Assembly: GCA_032207245.1 (NCBI GenBank)
Contig: CM063507.1
Coordinates: 96,035,252 to 96,099,251 of the forward strand
DNA from: Pardosa pseudoannulata
Taxonomy: Eukaryota > Arthropoda > Arachnida > Araneae > Lycosidae
Direction of reading: 5' to 3'
DNA length: 64,000 nt
The notes under the pieces are model-generated. The model was given only the letters and a program-made list of their open reading frames with translations, ran no database searches and was not told where the DNA came from. Each line of letters begins with the position of its first letter. Within the stretch, counting starts at the first letter, position 1. The translations under genes were made by a program, and so were the position numbers. This document shows, in pieces, positions 32,285 through 42,006 of this stretch.

Positions 32285-33004
32285 AATAAAATGGTGCCAG
32301 CTCAGAAATGTTTGTGCGGATTGAGATGAACAAGCGAAGGGGAGAAATGGCGAAGGCGTCATTGGTATAGGCCTAGAAGGCTCTGGAGCGAATAAGTGGT
32401 TCATAATTTTAACCATCCAGTGTGTGTGTTGACAAGGAATGCCAGGTTACAGTGTAACACTGAAGGGCAGTATTGCAGAAATTTCCTGTTTTTCGTCATC
32501 CAACCGGGCCGAAATTGTGGAACATACAGATCCAGTTTGATTTCCGATATTGTGGAGCATCCAGATCCAGTTTGGGTTCCAGATCGTGTTGGATTTTAAA
32601 GAGCAACCAGTTCCTGTTTAAATCCAGAGGAGCACGTCGGGAAATTGCAGTGCCCAGTTACAGATTTCTAGCAGCCAGTGGAAGCAGTAACTCCGGAAAT
32701 TGAGTGAAAGAAGCTGATGCTGATCCAGAAACCCAGTGTTTTTTTAAACACGTGAGGTAAGTGCCTTGATTTCCATTAAGTCAGTTGGTGCTGTTTTGAG
32801 TAAAATATAGGTTTTAGTTTTGACAAATTTAAGTTAATTCTGTAGATATTAAGTTGCACATGATATTGCAGATGTATAACTTGAACTGAACTATATTCTG
32901 GGTTTGTTTTTATCAGTGTGTTTATATTTGTTTTATTTAATCAATTAGAGTATATTGTGTAATTCTCTGTTTGGTTATATTTTTGTGTTACTGTTAGTTA
33001 AAAA
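32285..33004 (+). other. gypsy leader region joined to BEL gag, copy A
   Basis: A TGGTGCC motif at 32292 could be a primer binding site, but no LTR precedes it: BEL gag abuts instead. The 700-bp leader has repeats of ATCCAGTTTG and runs to the gag ATG at 33005. It may contain introns or a long 5' UTR. Confidence 0.5.
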
Positions 33005-34475
33005 ATGGCATTCCTAGTAAAGGTACGAAAGGCCAACTTAATTAAACTGGCCGAAGAAATGTGTATAGAAGTGCCGGAGAATGCAAAAATTTTAGAATTA
33101 AAAAAGCTAATTATAGAATCCCCAGATTACGAAGAAAATATGGTGAGGGATATGATTTCGGTAATTGATTCAGAAATGAAACAGAAAGAGGAAGAAGAGA
33201 GGGATCACGAGTTAGAGTTGAAGAAAATAGAAATGAGGGGCAATTCAGAGGTTGTATCGGTGTCTTTCTCAAGGTTGGTTGGTTGGTTGATTGAAGTTTA
33301 ATGGCGCTAAATCCTCTAGGGACAAACTGCGCCAAACAAGATGAAGAAATAAACTGAAGATAAAATTGAGAAAAAAAAATCTTGACAAAAGAAATAATTA
33401 CAGGTTCTAAAACAGATTAAAGTAACTATAAAAATATAACATTTAACAAAAAACACGAATAAAAATTGAGTTATATACAGATTAACAAGAATTGAAAATT
33501 GAGTGAATTGAAAATTGAAAGATTAAAAATTGAAAATTAGAAAATTGAAATCACAATCAAAAATCATATTTCAGTATAAAAGCCAGTTTGACGAAGAAAG
33601 GGGAACAAGTTTGGGTGTGGAGTTTCCCCGATGATTAAATTAAGATTCGGTGAAGGATTACCAAAAAAAATTATATACATTGATTTTAAACAAACACAAG
33701 AGGTTAAAATATGTGCGACTGTGTAAGGTGTCTTGCAATACGCACACTGTGAAGGAGCTTCACCCAGCAAAAGATGGGCATGGGTGAGTCTGCAATGACC
33801 CACTCGTAAACGAGTGAGTATTACGTCATGTCTCCTAGAAGTAAGTTGGGGCCAATTAGTTATTTTTGTATTAATTTCTCGCAGTTTATTTGAAGGAATG
33901 TTATCCCAGGAGATCTGCCATTTATCATGCAAAAGATCTTTAATATAATTTTTCAAATCAGGGTAAGGAATACCAGTGTTCAGAAAGTCACTTGCAGAAT
34001 TGGTAGCTTTGTCCACAAGTTCATTACCTTTAATGCCGACGTGAGAGGTAACCCAGCTAAAAACTAGCGAGATTCCCATGGAAGTAAGGTTAGTTATTGA
34101 AGTAATAATATCTTCTCAAGGAAGTACAGGAAACGCGCATTTTGGGTTATATAAATTAATGCCAAAATTTGAGCCCGAAAAATTAGATATAAGTTTATAC
34201 CTCGTGATATTTGAACGCCTGGTAAATCGCTCAGGCACAGACATTTGTGGGTTACAAATTTGATGTCAGTTTTACCGCTTGATGTAATTGAACTAATAGC
34301 CCGTGAGTCGGAAGAGTTGGCCGAAAATTATGATCATATCAAAGACCTGTTGCTAAAAAATTTAAGCTTAACCCCGACAAATTTCGACAAAAATTTAGCC
34401 AGCATAAAAAGAAAATTGAAATTTCCTGGAATGATTTCTCATTTGAAGCGGGGAACTATTTAGAAGGGTGGCTAA
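33005..34475 (+). pseudogene. gypsy gag, copy A, split by a LINE
   Basis: ATG at 33005 begins MAFLVKVRKANLIKLAEEM, then a Glu/Lys-rich coiled-coil-like stretch (KQKEEEERDHELELKKIEMR). A LINE interrupts at 33275. After it come LYKLMPKFEPEKLDISLYL and, in another frame, VTNLMSVLPLDVIELIARES and YDHIKDLLLK. This is the SCAN-like capsid region of arthropod gypsy elements. A frameshift occurs near 34250 and the end decays near 34475. In copy B the start codon is ACG. Confidence 0.8.
33275..34110 (-). mobile_element. LINE fragment inside gypsy gag, shared by both copies (A)
   Basis: The target duplication is TCTTTCTCAAGG (33263-33274) and TCTTCTCAAGG (34111-34121). The minus strand encodes 171 residues (34079-33564) from RNase H SWVTSHVGIKGNELVDKA to the end of ORF2, uninterrupted. 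The same insertion is at 56655-57476, so it predates the block duplication. Confidence 0.93.
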
Positions 34476-34559
34476 CTGGGCTAAAAAATACATACATTCG
34501 AAGCTTTAAAAGAATTGTTAATTGTCGAACAAATTAAAAAAAATCCGCATCTACTGAAA

Positions 34560-35489
34560 TAAAGGATCATTTCTTGAAACGATTGGCCAAATTATACTAC
34601 GGTCTCTGGAATAACGAGCGATTTTGACACCTGTGAGGATATTCAAAGAGACCGTAAAGGGCCAAAAGAAAGAGAACGAAAATTGGAACAAATTAAAGAT
34701 CATAGAAGGGAGAATAGTTGCTCCCCGACGATGGCGGGAAGCTCGCGGCCATTCTATGTTCCCCCGCATTCTGAAAAGAGGGTTTTTGAACAACGCAGGA
34801 AACCCCGTTGTTACGAGTGTGGGAGCACAGGGCACTTAGGACCGTCTTGCCCTCGTCGGCTCAAAGGGGAAGGGGAGAGAGTAGAACAGATAGACAATGT
34901 AAGTGAAAGTAAACATCACGAATTTCTTGTTCCGTACATGCAAAAGGGTTTGGTCAACGGACATGAAATTGACATCTTGAGAGATACGGGAGCAACACTA
35001 GATATAGTGTGCAGAAAGTACGTAGAATCAGAGGATTTTTGTGGGGAAAGTATTTGGGTGAAACAGCCCTTAGATCTAAATCAGATCTGTTTACCCCTCG
35101 CTGTAGTAGAGATCACAGGAGATTTCGGCGTTGTGCGAACAAAAGCGGCCGTTTGTTCCGATGATTTCGATGAAGGACGATATGTGCTTGGGAATCGAAC
35201 TGCGGCCCTAATTAAGAGTAGAACAGGATATGATTTCAGCCGTTGCAAAAACGTAAATGCCGTACAAATTAGAGGGCAGACCAAATGCAACAACGCTGAA
35301 ACTGTTGAAAAGGATGATTCTGTAGGAATTTGTAAGGATGTGGAGGAAATCGTGAATATCCCGAAAATAGAGGGGGAGGTATCTGATCTGTCTTTACTAG
35401 AACTCACTAAGGAAGAGCTAACAAAGGAGCAGAAGGAATGTCCAGAATTAAAAATTTTATTTAATTCGGTGAATTCCGAAGGGGGTTAA
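34560..35489 (+). pseudogene. gypsy nucleocapsid knuckle and protease, copy A
   Basis: The long frame 34683-35489 holds a CCHC knuckle (CYECGSTGHLGPSC, spacing C-x2-C-x4-H-x4-C). About 50 residues later comes the aspartic protease active site in EIDILRDTGATLDIV, with a flap and C-terminal part (YVLGNRTAALI). The protease cuts the polyprotein. It stops at TAA 35487-35489 after SVNSEGG; copy B has a Glu codon there, so this stop is private to A. Confidence 0.85.
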
Positions 35490-35900
35490 AAGAAAAAGAA
35501 AAGCTATTACTTGGAAGACGGGTTATTAATGAATCCGACCGTATATGATTTTGGCGAATTAACTAAAGGGAGTAATCTTGAGGAATCCCTAAATCCGACG
35601 CAGGTCCAGCAACTACGGGAACTGCTCGGTCGTTACATTCCGGGGCTGACTGATATGGTGGAGCATGATATTAAATTAACTTCAAACAAAATCATGAGGT
35701 CAAAACCATACCGCCCTTCTCCCAGGCTAAAAGGAATTTTAAAGGCGGAAATACAGCGAATGCCATATCTTAAAATAATAACGCCAGTTCGAATCCCTGA
35801 TTAATGAGGTGGAAACTTGCTCTTCAGCCTTATAATTTTAAAATTGTACATCGGGCTGGTAAAACTAATCAAAATGCTGATAGTCTTAGCAGAGTATTTT
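35490..35900 (+). pseudogene. gypsy RT start fused to RNase H end, copy A
   Basis: Continues as KKSYYLEDGLLMNPTVYDF, then IPGLTDMVEHDIKL and SKPYRPSPR (start of RT). Soon after, it jumps to LALQPYNFKIVHRAGKTNQN and ADSLSRVF, the RNase H end. RT core and integrase are deleted. Copy A also lacks about 8 codons (TKIFFN region) present in B. Confidence 0.8.
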
Positions 35901-36523
35901 AGAAAGGATGGTCATCGAAAAAATGTTTGGTTATCTTGAAGTGTACAACAGTATTTTTTCTCTATTTGTATCTATTCTAGAAGTAGCTCAAATAAGAATG
36001 GAATGATCTGTATTTCTAATTATGATGTGAATTATGATGTGTAAGTCATGGTTTTATACGAAGTCTTTGTAAAATATTGGAAATTGTATAAGGTTTAGCT
36101 AATGAGATTTACTTTTTTTAAAGTGTTGTTACATGTATGTTGAACATAATATCAGTTTTTATACGTATTTCAATAATTTAGTACTTTAAAATGTTTGTAT
36201 TGTGTTTAAATTTGCTTTCAAACAGTTTAAGATTTATTTTCCTTTTGTTAAGGGTTCAAGTTTAATTTTATATATGTCCTGTATGTTATTTCTTAGTTCA
36301 GTCAAATGTCTCTAAATGTGAATCAGTGAAATTTTTGTGTTTATTTGATTCAGTTCATGGTTATACACTGCAAGTCCACAGTTACTAAGCGCTGACTTAA
36401 TGAACTTGGCACCTACTTCGTGTAAACCTATTCTGAACAGGCTTGACTGTTGTACTTCAGGACAATTGTAATATTATCGTTTTTTGTTTTTACCCCAAAA
36501 AAACGTCTGGGGCAGGTGAAGGC
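35901..36523. other. gypsy 3' untranslated region, copy A
   Basis: AT-rich and non-coding, ending in a purine-rich GGGGCAGGTGAAGGC before the LTR. Collinear with 59328-59935. Confidence 0.6.
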
Positions 36524-36932
36524 TGTAGCATCACGCTACTGGAAAATTATTTTTATTTGTTTGTGTATCAAGGCTCGCTCTGACGTCAGTCGAACGTGTT
36601 CTTTGCTATCTGGGGGGGGGGGGTCTCCATGCCTCCATTCTCTCCTCCCTAACCTCTCCTCTAGAAAAGAGAGAGGGGTGGGGGGGATTTCGAGTGACGT
36701 CGTGAGGGCCAAGCGTCGTTTGGTGTGGGAGAAGAAGCTGAGAGTTGTCCGGCGGGCGGGGATGAATGAGCCTTGCCGAGAATGAAAATGATGTAAATAT
36801 TTGTATATACCAGAATTCTTCTTTCTTCTTCATCTCGCTTGTGTCCTATGTGTCATCCTCATGAGGCCTATGAAGAACCCTGCTCGACCATAACGCTACC
36901 AAAATTACCTATTTTAGAGCTGTGACGTTACA
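36524..36932 (+). repeat. gypsy 3' LTR, copy A
   Basis: TGTAGCATCACG to GTGACGTTACA, 409 bp. It holds a 13-G run and GAGAGAGGGGTGGGGGGG. Copy B's LTR is 339 bp, with the G-run and nearby segments shorter. No matching 5' LTR is present. Confidence 0.75.
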
Positions 36933-37002
36933 CTGTATTATCGCTGGTGATTTTAATGCGTATAATACAGCCTGGAGATGTGTAAATAAATCTGGTAGAG
37001 AC
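36933..37002 (+). pseudogene. old LINE endonuclease fragment, copy A, left part
   Basis: Directly after the LTR the frame reads CIIAGDFNAYNTAW, the GDFNAH-type endonuclease motif. It continues after the small BEL element at 39822, showing that both LTR elements lie in an older LINE of a different family from the 20614 element. Confidence 0.65.
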
Positions 37003-37151
37003 TGTTCTGAGTTGGCATGTTGCCAAGATTTCTATTGAGAGTAAGCCCGTTTTTTTTTTTGTGTGTGTGAACGAAAGAGGAAGAGAAATGTGTTCAAACG
37101 AATGAGTATTTTTTTTTTTTTTTAGTTTGAGAATAAATTTGGTTTACAGTC

Positions 37152-37185
<34 letters not shown>

Positions 37186-37205
37186 TTTATTGAGTAATTG
37201 AAGAT
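37003..37205 (+). repeat. BEL 5' LTR, copy A (end deleted)
   Basis: Starts TGTTCTGAGTTGGC and includes an (AT)14 tract at 37155-37182. The GCTATCGTTGGTACA end present in copy B is missing. The primer-site-like TGGTCCGTCGAGCCGG follows at 37208. Confidence 0.8.
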
Positions 37206-37472
37206 CTGGTCCGTCGAGCCGGGAACTTTCCCATGGATTAAACATTTTATTGTGTGAGATATCTATTGAGAACAATGGAACAGTTATTTCGTTTTCATCG
37301 TTTCCTAGTGAAAGAACAATTTGGATTTTAGAGGAGCACAAATCGAGTGAGTTTAAACATTTGTATATATGTTGTTAATTAAAAAGGCTCAATAATGTTG
37401 TTTAAAAGTGCTATTAAGCAAGGTTTGAGGCGTATAGCCACCGAAATAAATGAGATAATAACTGAAAAAAAA

Positions 37473-38315
37473 TGACTGTTGTTGATTTGAATAATATTGA
37501 ATAGTGCTTTATACAAAACTGATCCAAATCAAGTTGTTACTATTGGTAATTCAATAATTGAGGAAAGAAAAAAAGATGCGCAACGTCAGTTAGATATAGA
37601 GAAATTACGGCTTGAAAGAGTTAAATCTGAGTTAGAACTTGAAAAATTGAGAAACGAGACTAAACAAGATGTATTAGTTGAGAAAACTCCAGAGCTATGC
37701 AGTTTAGACACACTGTTAAAAAGTGTTAAACTATTAACCTTAAAATTGCCAAGTAAGCCTGAGGGCTGTGGTTTATTCTTTTCTTCGTTGGAAAGAGCTT
37801 TCACTGCAAAAAGTGTTCCTGACAAATTTAAAGCCGAAATTCTTTTAAATTTGCTTGGCGAGAAAGCTTCTAATGTGATTACGTATTTAAAAGAGGATGA
37901 AATAGGAGATTATGAAAAAGTAAAATTATTAGTTTTACGAGAATATGAGCCAACACCTCAAGCGTGTTTAGAACAATTTCGAAAAACAACTCGACTACAA
38001 AACGAAACTTGGGTCCAGTTTGCATCGCGATTAAAAACTAGTTGGGATTACTATCTTAAGTTGAGAAAAGTTTCAGATTTCGAAACTTTAAACCAATTGA
38101 TTATTGCGGATAAAATATTCCAAACTTTAGATAAAGAGACTGCATCCCATATAAGTATAAAGCAGGCAGATGAATGGTTTAAACCTTTAAAACTTTCCCA
38201 GGAAGTGGATCTATATTCAACTTCTCGCGGAAAACAATCTGAGAATTTTAATGCATTTCGTAAACAACCAAGTTCCAAAAAATGTTTCAAAGGTGTTTTT
38301 TTTTTTCTTATATGA
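37473..38315 (+). pseudogene. BEL/Pao gag, copy A
   Basis: ATG at 37473 begins MTVVDLNNIE, then a TAG; the main frame, one base over, runs from about 37497 to 38315 (272 residues). It has a Lys/Glu-rich coiled-coil segment (IEERKKDAQRQLDIEKLRLE), then the capsid-like core (LLTLKLPSKPEGCGLFFSSL, FKAEILLNLLGEKASNVITY, VKLLVLREYEPTPQACLEQF, and KPLKLSQEVDLYSTSRGKQ). The T-run at 38296-38306 ends the frame. The start lesion is shared with copy B, so it predates the duplication. Confidence 0.85.
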
Positions 38316-38890
38316 AAAATTTAAAATGTATACTGGGATGCTCGGAGGATCATCCGTTGTACAAGTGCAATAAATATAATAAATTATCAGTAAACGAGAG
38401 AATAAATGTAATCAAGAATAATAACTGTTGCTTCAGATGTCTTTCACAGCATCATCGAGTTGCGTCATGCAAAAGTAAATATAAGTGCAATTGTTGCTCG
38501 AAATTACACCACGGGAGTCTTTGTTATTCATTAGAGAAAACTGCGAACTTATGCAGAGACTTTGGAGTTTAAAACTAGATTGGAATGATCCGCTACCTGC
38601 TCCAGAATATCATGAGTGGAACCAATTCCTTAAGTCATTAGAAAGTATAAATAACATGGTCATTGAGAGACCTATAATAACCGAGCAAGCTACCATGATT
38701 GAGATCCATGGATTCTGCGACGCTTCGGAGAGATGCTACGGAGCAGTAATTTACTGTAAATCCACGAGTCCGTCCGAAAGGGCACTGGTAAAAACCGAAA
38801 GGGTCCGAAAGGGCACTGGAAGTTCCTTCCTCCCAGGAGCCCGAATTTTGGAGGCATTTGGAAAGCAGGCGTTAAATCCATTAAATACTA
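38314..38890 (+). pseudogene. BEL knuckles fused to RNase H and integrase pieces, copy A
   Basis: KCILGCSEDHPLYKCNKYNK and CCFRCLSQHHRVASCKS carry Cys/His clusters. After LEKTANL the frame changes and reads ELMQRLWSLKLDWNDPLPAP, then MIEIHGFCDASERCYGAVIY, the start of Pao RNase H. That is cut again and joined to PNFGGIWKAGVKS-like integrase residues. These are two deletion joints, both present in B. Copy A has a short extra GAAAGGGCACTGG repeat near 38776-38820. Confidence 0.8.
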
Positions 38891-38891
38891 C

Positions 38892-39400
38892 TTGAAGAGA
38901 GTAGTGGGTAATACAAGGTTGACTTACGAAGAATTCCTGACTGTGTTAATTCAAGTGGAAGGAATGTTAAATTCTCGACCGCTTGTTCCTTTATCTGCTG
39001 ACATGGATGATCTTAATGTTTTGACCCCTTCTCATTTTTTAATTGGTCGCCCCATTACATCCATAGATGAACAGGATTTAACTAATATAGGTGAAAATAG
39101 GCTTAATCATTGGCAGAGAATGACAAAAATGACACAGACAATTTGGAAAAGATGGAGTTCAGATTACTTGAGTAATTTGCAGCAGAAGAACAAATGAAAA
39201 TTTGATAAAACCAATGTAAAGGTAGGAGACTTAGTAGTTATTAAAGAGGATAATCTTCCACCCTGTCAATGGACTTTATGCAGAATATGTAATGTTTATC
39301 CAGGTAAGAACAATAAAATTCGAGTAGTGGTAGTTAAAACTGCCTTGGGCAAATATAAACGCCCAATCTCGAAGTTATGCCTCTTACCTATAAATGCATA
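38892..39400 (+). pseudogene. BEL integrase C-terminus and DUF5641, copy A
   Basis: 38892-39197 gives KRVVGNTRLTYEEFLTVLIQ, LNSRPLVPLSADMDDLNVLT and IWKRWSSDYLSNLQQKNK, then TGA. The same frame continues past it as FDKTNVKVGDLVVIKEDNLP and KRPISKLCLLPINA. Trp would be expected at the stop (TGG to TGA). Copy B has the same TGA. Confidence 0.85.
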
Positions 39401-39567
39401 ATTAAGATTGTTTGTTTAAATATTGTGTTAGTATATTGTGAATTATTTTAATGATTTTTTTATGTGTTGGTATAATGTAATATTAGAACTGTGTTTTTTT
39501 ATGATTTTACTCTTGTGTAATTAATTATATTTTGAATGTTTAAAAAACATGTCAAGGCGTGGCGGAA

Positions 39568-39641
39568 TGTTCTGAGTTGGCATGTTGCCAAGACTTCCGT
39601 TCTGAGTTGGCGTGTTGCCAAGATTTCTATTGAGAGTAAGC

Positions 39642-39674
<33 letters not shown>

Positions 39675-39821
39675 AACGAAAGAGGAAGAGAAATGTGTTC
39701 AAACGAACGAGTATCTTTTTTTTTTTTTTTTTTTTTTTTTTGAGTTTGAGAATAAATTTAGTTTACAGTCCACTACATATATTTTTTGTATTGAGTAAAT
39801 TGAAGAGCTATCGTTCGTACA
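39568..39821 (+). repeat. BEL 3' LTR, copy A
   Basis: 254 bp, TGTTCTGAGTTGG to TCGTTCGTACA. It contains a duplicated TTCTGAGTTGGCGTGTTGCCAAG unit, (TG)14 at 39647-39674 and a long T-run at 39717-39740. Confidence 0.85.
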
Positions 39822-41105
39822 GAGGCTACTTAAATTTATCCCCAATACTCCTTTCCTTAATATTCATTACCTAAATTCTCTCACCCATTTCTCTCGCTCT
39901 AAATATTCCCCATAAAATTTATTCTGTGTCTCTGGATTTGTTTGACTCCGACCACTTACCATTTCTACTGATGGTGGATCTGATGATACAAAATACAGTT
40001 TGTCCAAGCCTAATATTTAATCCCAAGTCCAAGCATAATATTTACACAAATTGGTGACAGTTCCAGGATACTCTTGCCTGTTCTAAATTATTTTTTCCGA
40101 TCATTAGAAATAATGATCACATCTACGAAACTGTGTTGAAACTTACGACGCAGGTAAATTAATCTATTCAAAATTCTTCGAAAGAAATGCGAACTCTTAA
40201 AGTTCACAAACATCCCCAAGATATCAGGAAACTAATTTAAAAACGCAACGTAACTCGTAAAATTTATCAATTCCTTCGCACCGCTGTTTCAAGGCAAAAG
40301 TACTTTGCCCTCAGTGCGACCGTAAAAATTGAGATCCGGGAACACCGTGATAAGCAGTGGGAGGAATTTATTTCGAGTCTGCCCGTCGAAGATAACTCTC
40401 TCTGGAAATTCCAGAAGAGACTTCGTGGCTGATTGTTATTTACCCTCAATAGATAGCGCCACAATGACGCACTTCAATTGATTCGGTAAAACTTAGTGTA
40501 TAGCGGACGCGTATCAAAATCAAATCGCTCCCAATGTGGACTTAGTGAATGAAGATCACGGCTCTCACACAATTAATACTGTTACTGACTTTTCTCCCCC
40601 CCCCCCACATTTTATATTATTCCTAAAACGAATATAGAAATTATTAAAAACCTGAAAAACTTTTGGGCTTCACTCAATCCCAAATAGAGCTATTAAAAAC
40701 TATCTCCCAACATCCTAATTTTACTTACTGCTATAATTAATAAAAATACTAAAATTTAGATATTTTCCCCAACCTTGGAAAACTGCAGTAGTATGCCAGA
40801 TTCCGAAACCAGCCTTTCATCTTTGTCTGCCCATTAACTATCGCCTGATATACCTTTTGAGATCTCTCAGTAAGATTACCGAGCGCATAATACTTAACCG
40901 CCTACAGACAAGCCTAGATTTAAACAACAGCATCATTCCAGAACAATTTGGCTTTAGAAGACGCCATTCAAAAACACTCCAGTTGCTTCGACTTGTAGAA
41001 TTTGCTACTCAGCGGCTACAAAACAAGAATCCAACTGGAGCACTCTTTTTGGATATTGCAAAGTCATTTGATAGCATCACACCGACGCACTTATTTACAA
41101 ACTAA
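39822..41105 (+). pseudogene. old LINE endonuclease end to RT, copy A
   Basis: The frame passes from DSDHLPFLL (endonuclease SDH motif) through KLRSGNTV/RVCP decay to an open stretch at 40857-41105: LSKITERIILNRLQTSLDLN, IPEQFGFRRRHSK and GALFLDIAKSFDSI. These match the RT fingers/palm of a jockey-type LINE. Many breaks. A C10 run occurs near 40598. Confidence 0.75.
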
Positions 41106-41417
41106 TCCAGCTCCTCTTTCACCCTTGTTATTTTTAATTTCCTTCTTAATCTATAACTGAACAGCTAAGCAGTAAGTGACTTAATCTCTTAATCACCAGA
41201 GATTCGACTATCAGTCAAGGTGCCCCATGAAATGTTTCACAGTCCAGCGCAATGCTTTGCTGGAGTGGTACTTACGTATTAACGCAACCAGGCCAAAATT
41301 CGCATAAATCGCCAAATTTGGCGACCCTACTTACGGCAACCCTACGTGTTATACGTGGTTTTTCGTAAAGAAATTATTTTGCTTACTGGTTAGATTGAAT
41401 GCCGTGAAATACTTTAA
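41106..41417. other. non-coding stretch
   Basis: No supported gene. TIS-QGAP-like residues near 41210 may be the RT QGS motif of the decayed LINE. Confidence 0.3.
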
Positions 41418-41865
41418 CTATGGGTATTTGGGATCTGCCTGCGAGTGAAAAAGATGCTATGGGATATGGAATTATACCGAACGAACGTACTTGTAAAAAT
41501 TCTCATAAAATGAAACTATTTTGGAAAGCAAATCTTCTGGAAATGTAACGTCGAAGAGTGCAATCAATACTTGTGTGTGAGAACCGGAAATTGGTTTGAA
41601 GCTAGCCGAATTTCATTTGTGACAGCGGTGTGCGCTTCATTTATTGTCGGTGTAAAGAGTTAACCTCAATTAAATTTTATGTAGAAGAGATGGGAATTAC
41701 TGACAAAACTGTTTTAGATTGGAACAATTACATGCAGGAGATATGTGCCCTTGAAATGGATGAAAAAGAAAGAAAGCAAATAGGTGGCGAAGGACTTTTT
41801 GTGGAAATAGACGAAAGTTTATTTGTATAAAGAAAAAATAACACTGGGCGTGTACTACCACATCA
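41418..41865 (+). pseudogene. second Merlin-type transposase relic, cut by the assembly gap
   Basis: It starts MGIWDLPASEKDAMGYGIIP. A broken zinc-ribbon part follows (KCNVEECNQYLCVRTGNWFE), then RFIYCRCKELTSIKFYVEEM, KTVLDWNNYMQEIC and the catalytic FVEIDESLF (intact DES motif, unlike the other family at 27620). A TAA follows at 41828. The rest lies in or beyond the N gap. Confidence 0.65.
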
Positions 41866-41965
41866 NNNNNNNNNNNNNNNNNNNNNNNNNNNNNNNNNNN
41901 NNNNNNNNNNNNNNNNNNNNNNNNNNNNNNNNNNNNNNNNNNNNNNNNNNNNNNNNNNNNNNNNN
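41866..41965. other. assembly gap of exactly 100 N
   Basis: A run of 100 N, the conventional size for a gap of unknown length. It separates the second Merlin relic from the hAT element. Confidence 0.99.
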
Positions 41966-42006
41966 CGTGATTTTTCAAAACCAATTAGCATTTTATAACA
42001 TAGACG

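Larger units (their letters stand above)
37003..39821 (+). mobile_element. 2.8 kb internally deleted BEL/Pao element, copy A
   Basis: LTRs at 37003-37205 and 39568-39821 (TGTTCTGAG to GTTCGTACA; the 5' one lacks its last bases). Inside are gag, zinc knuckles, a short RNase H piece fused to the end of integrase, and DUF5641. Protease, RT and most of the integrase are missing. The surrounding LINE reading resumes on both sides. GAGAC before and GAGGC after may be a decayed 5-bp duplication. Confidence 0.88.
27778..41105. repeat. large duplicated block, copy A
   Basis: The order Merlin fragment, copia RNase H, copia LTR, ~1.2 kb AT-rich spacer, Helitron relic, BEL gag piece, gypsy gag-protease, gypsy 3' LTR, old LINE endonuclease, small BEL element and old LINE RT repeats collinearly at 49162-64000. 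Private to A: the LINE at 28650-29236 and the insert at 29262-29627. The homology is high enough to align by eye without gaps for hundreds of bases. Confidence 0.9.
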
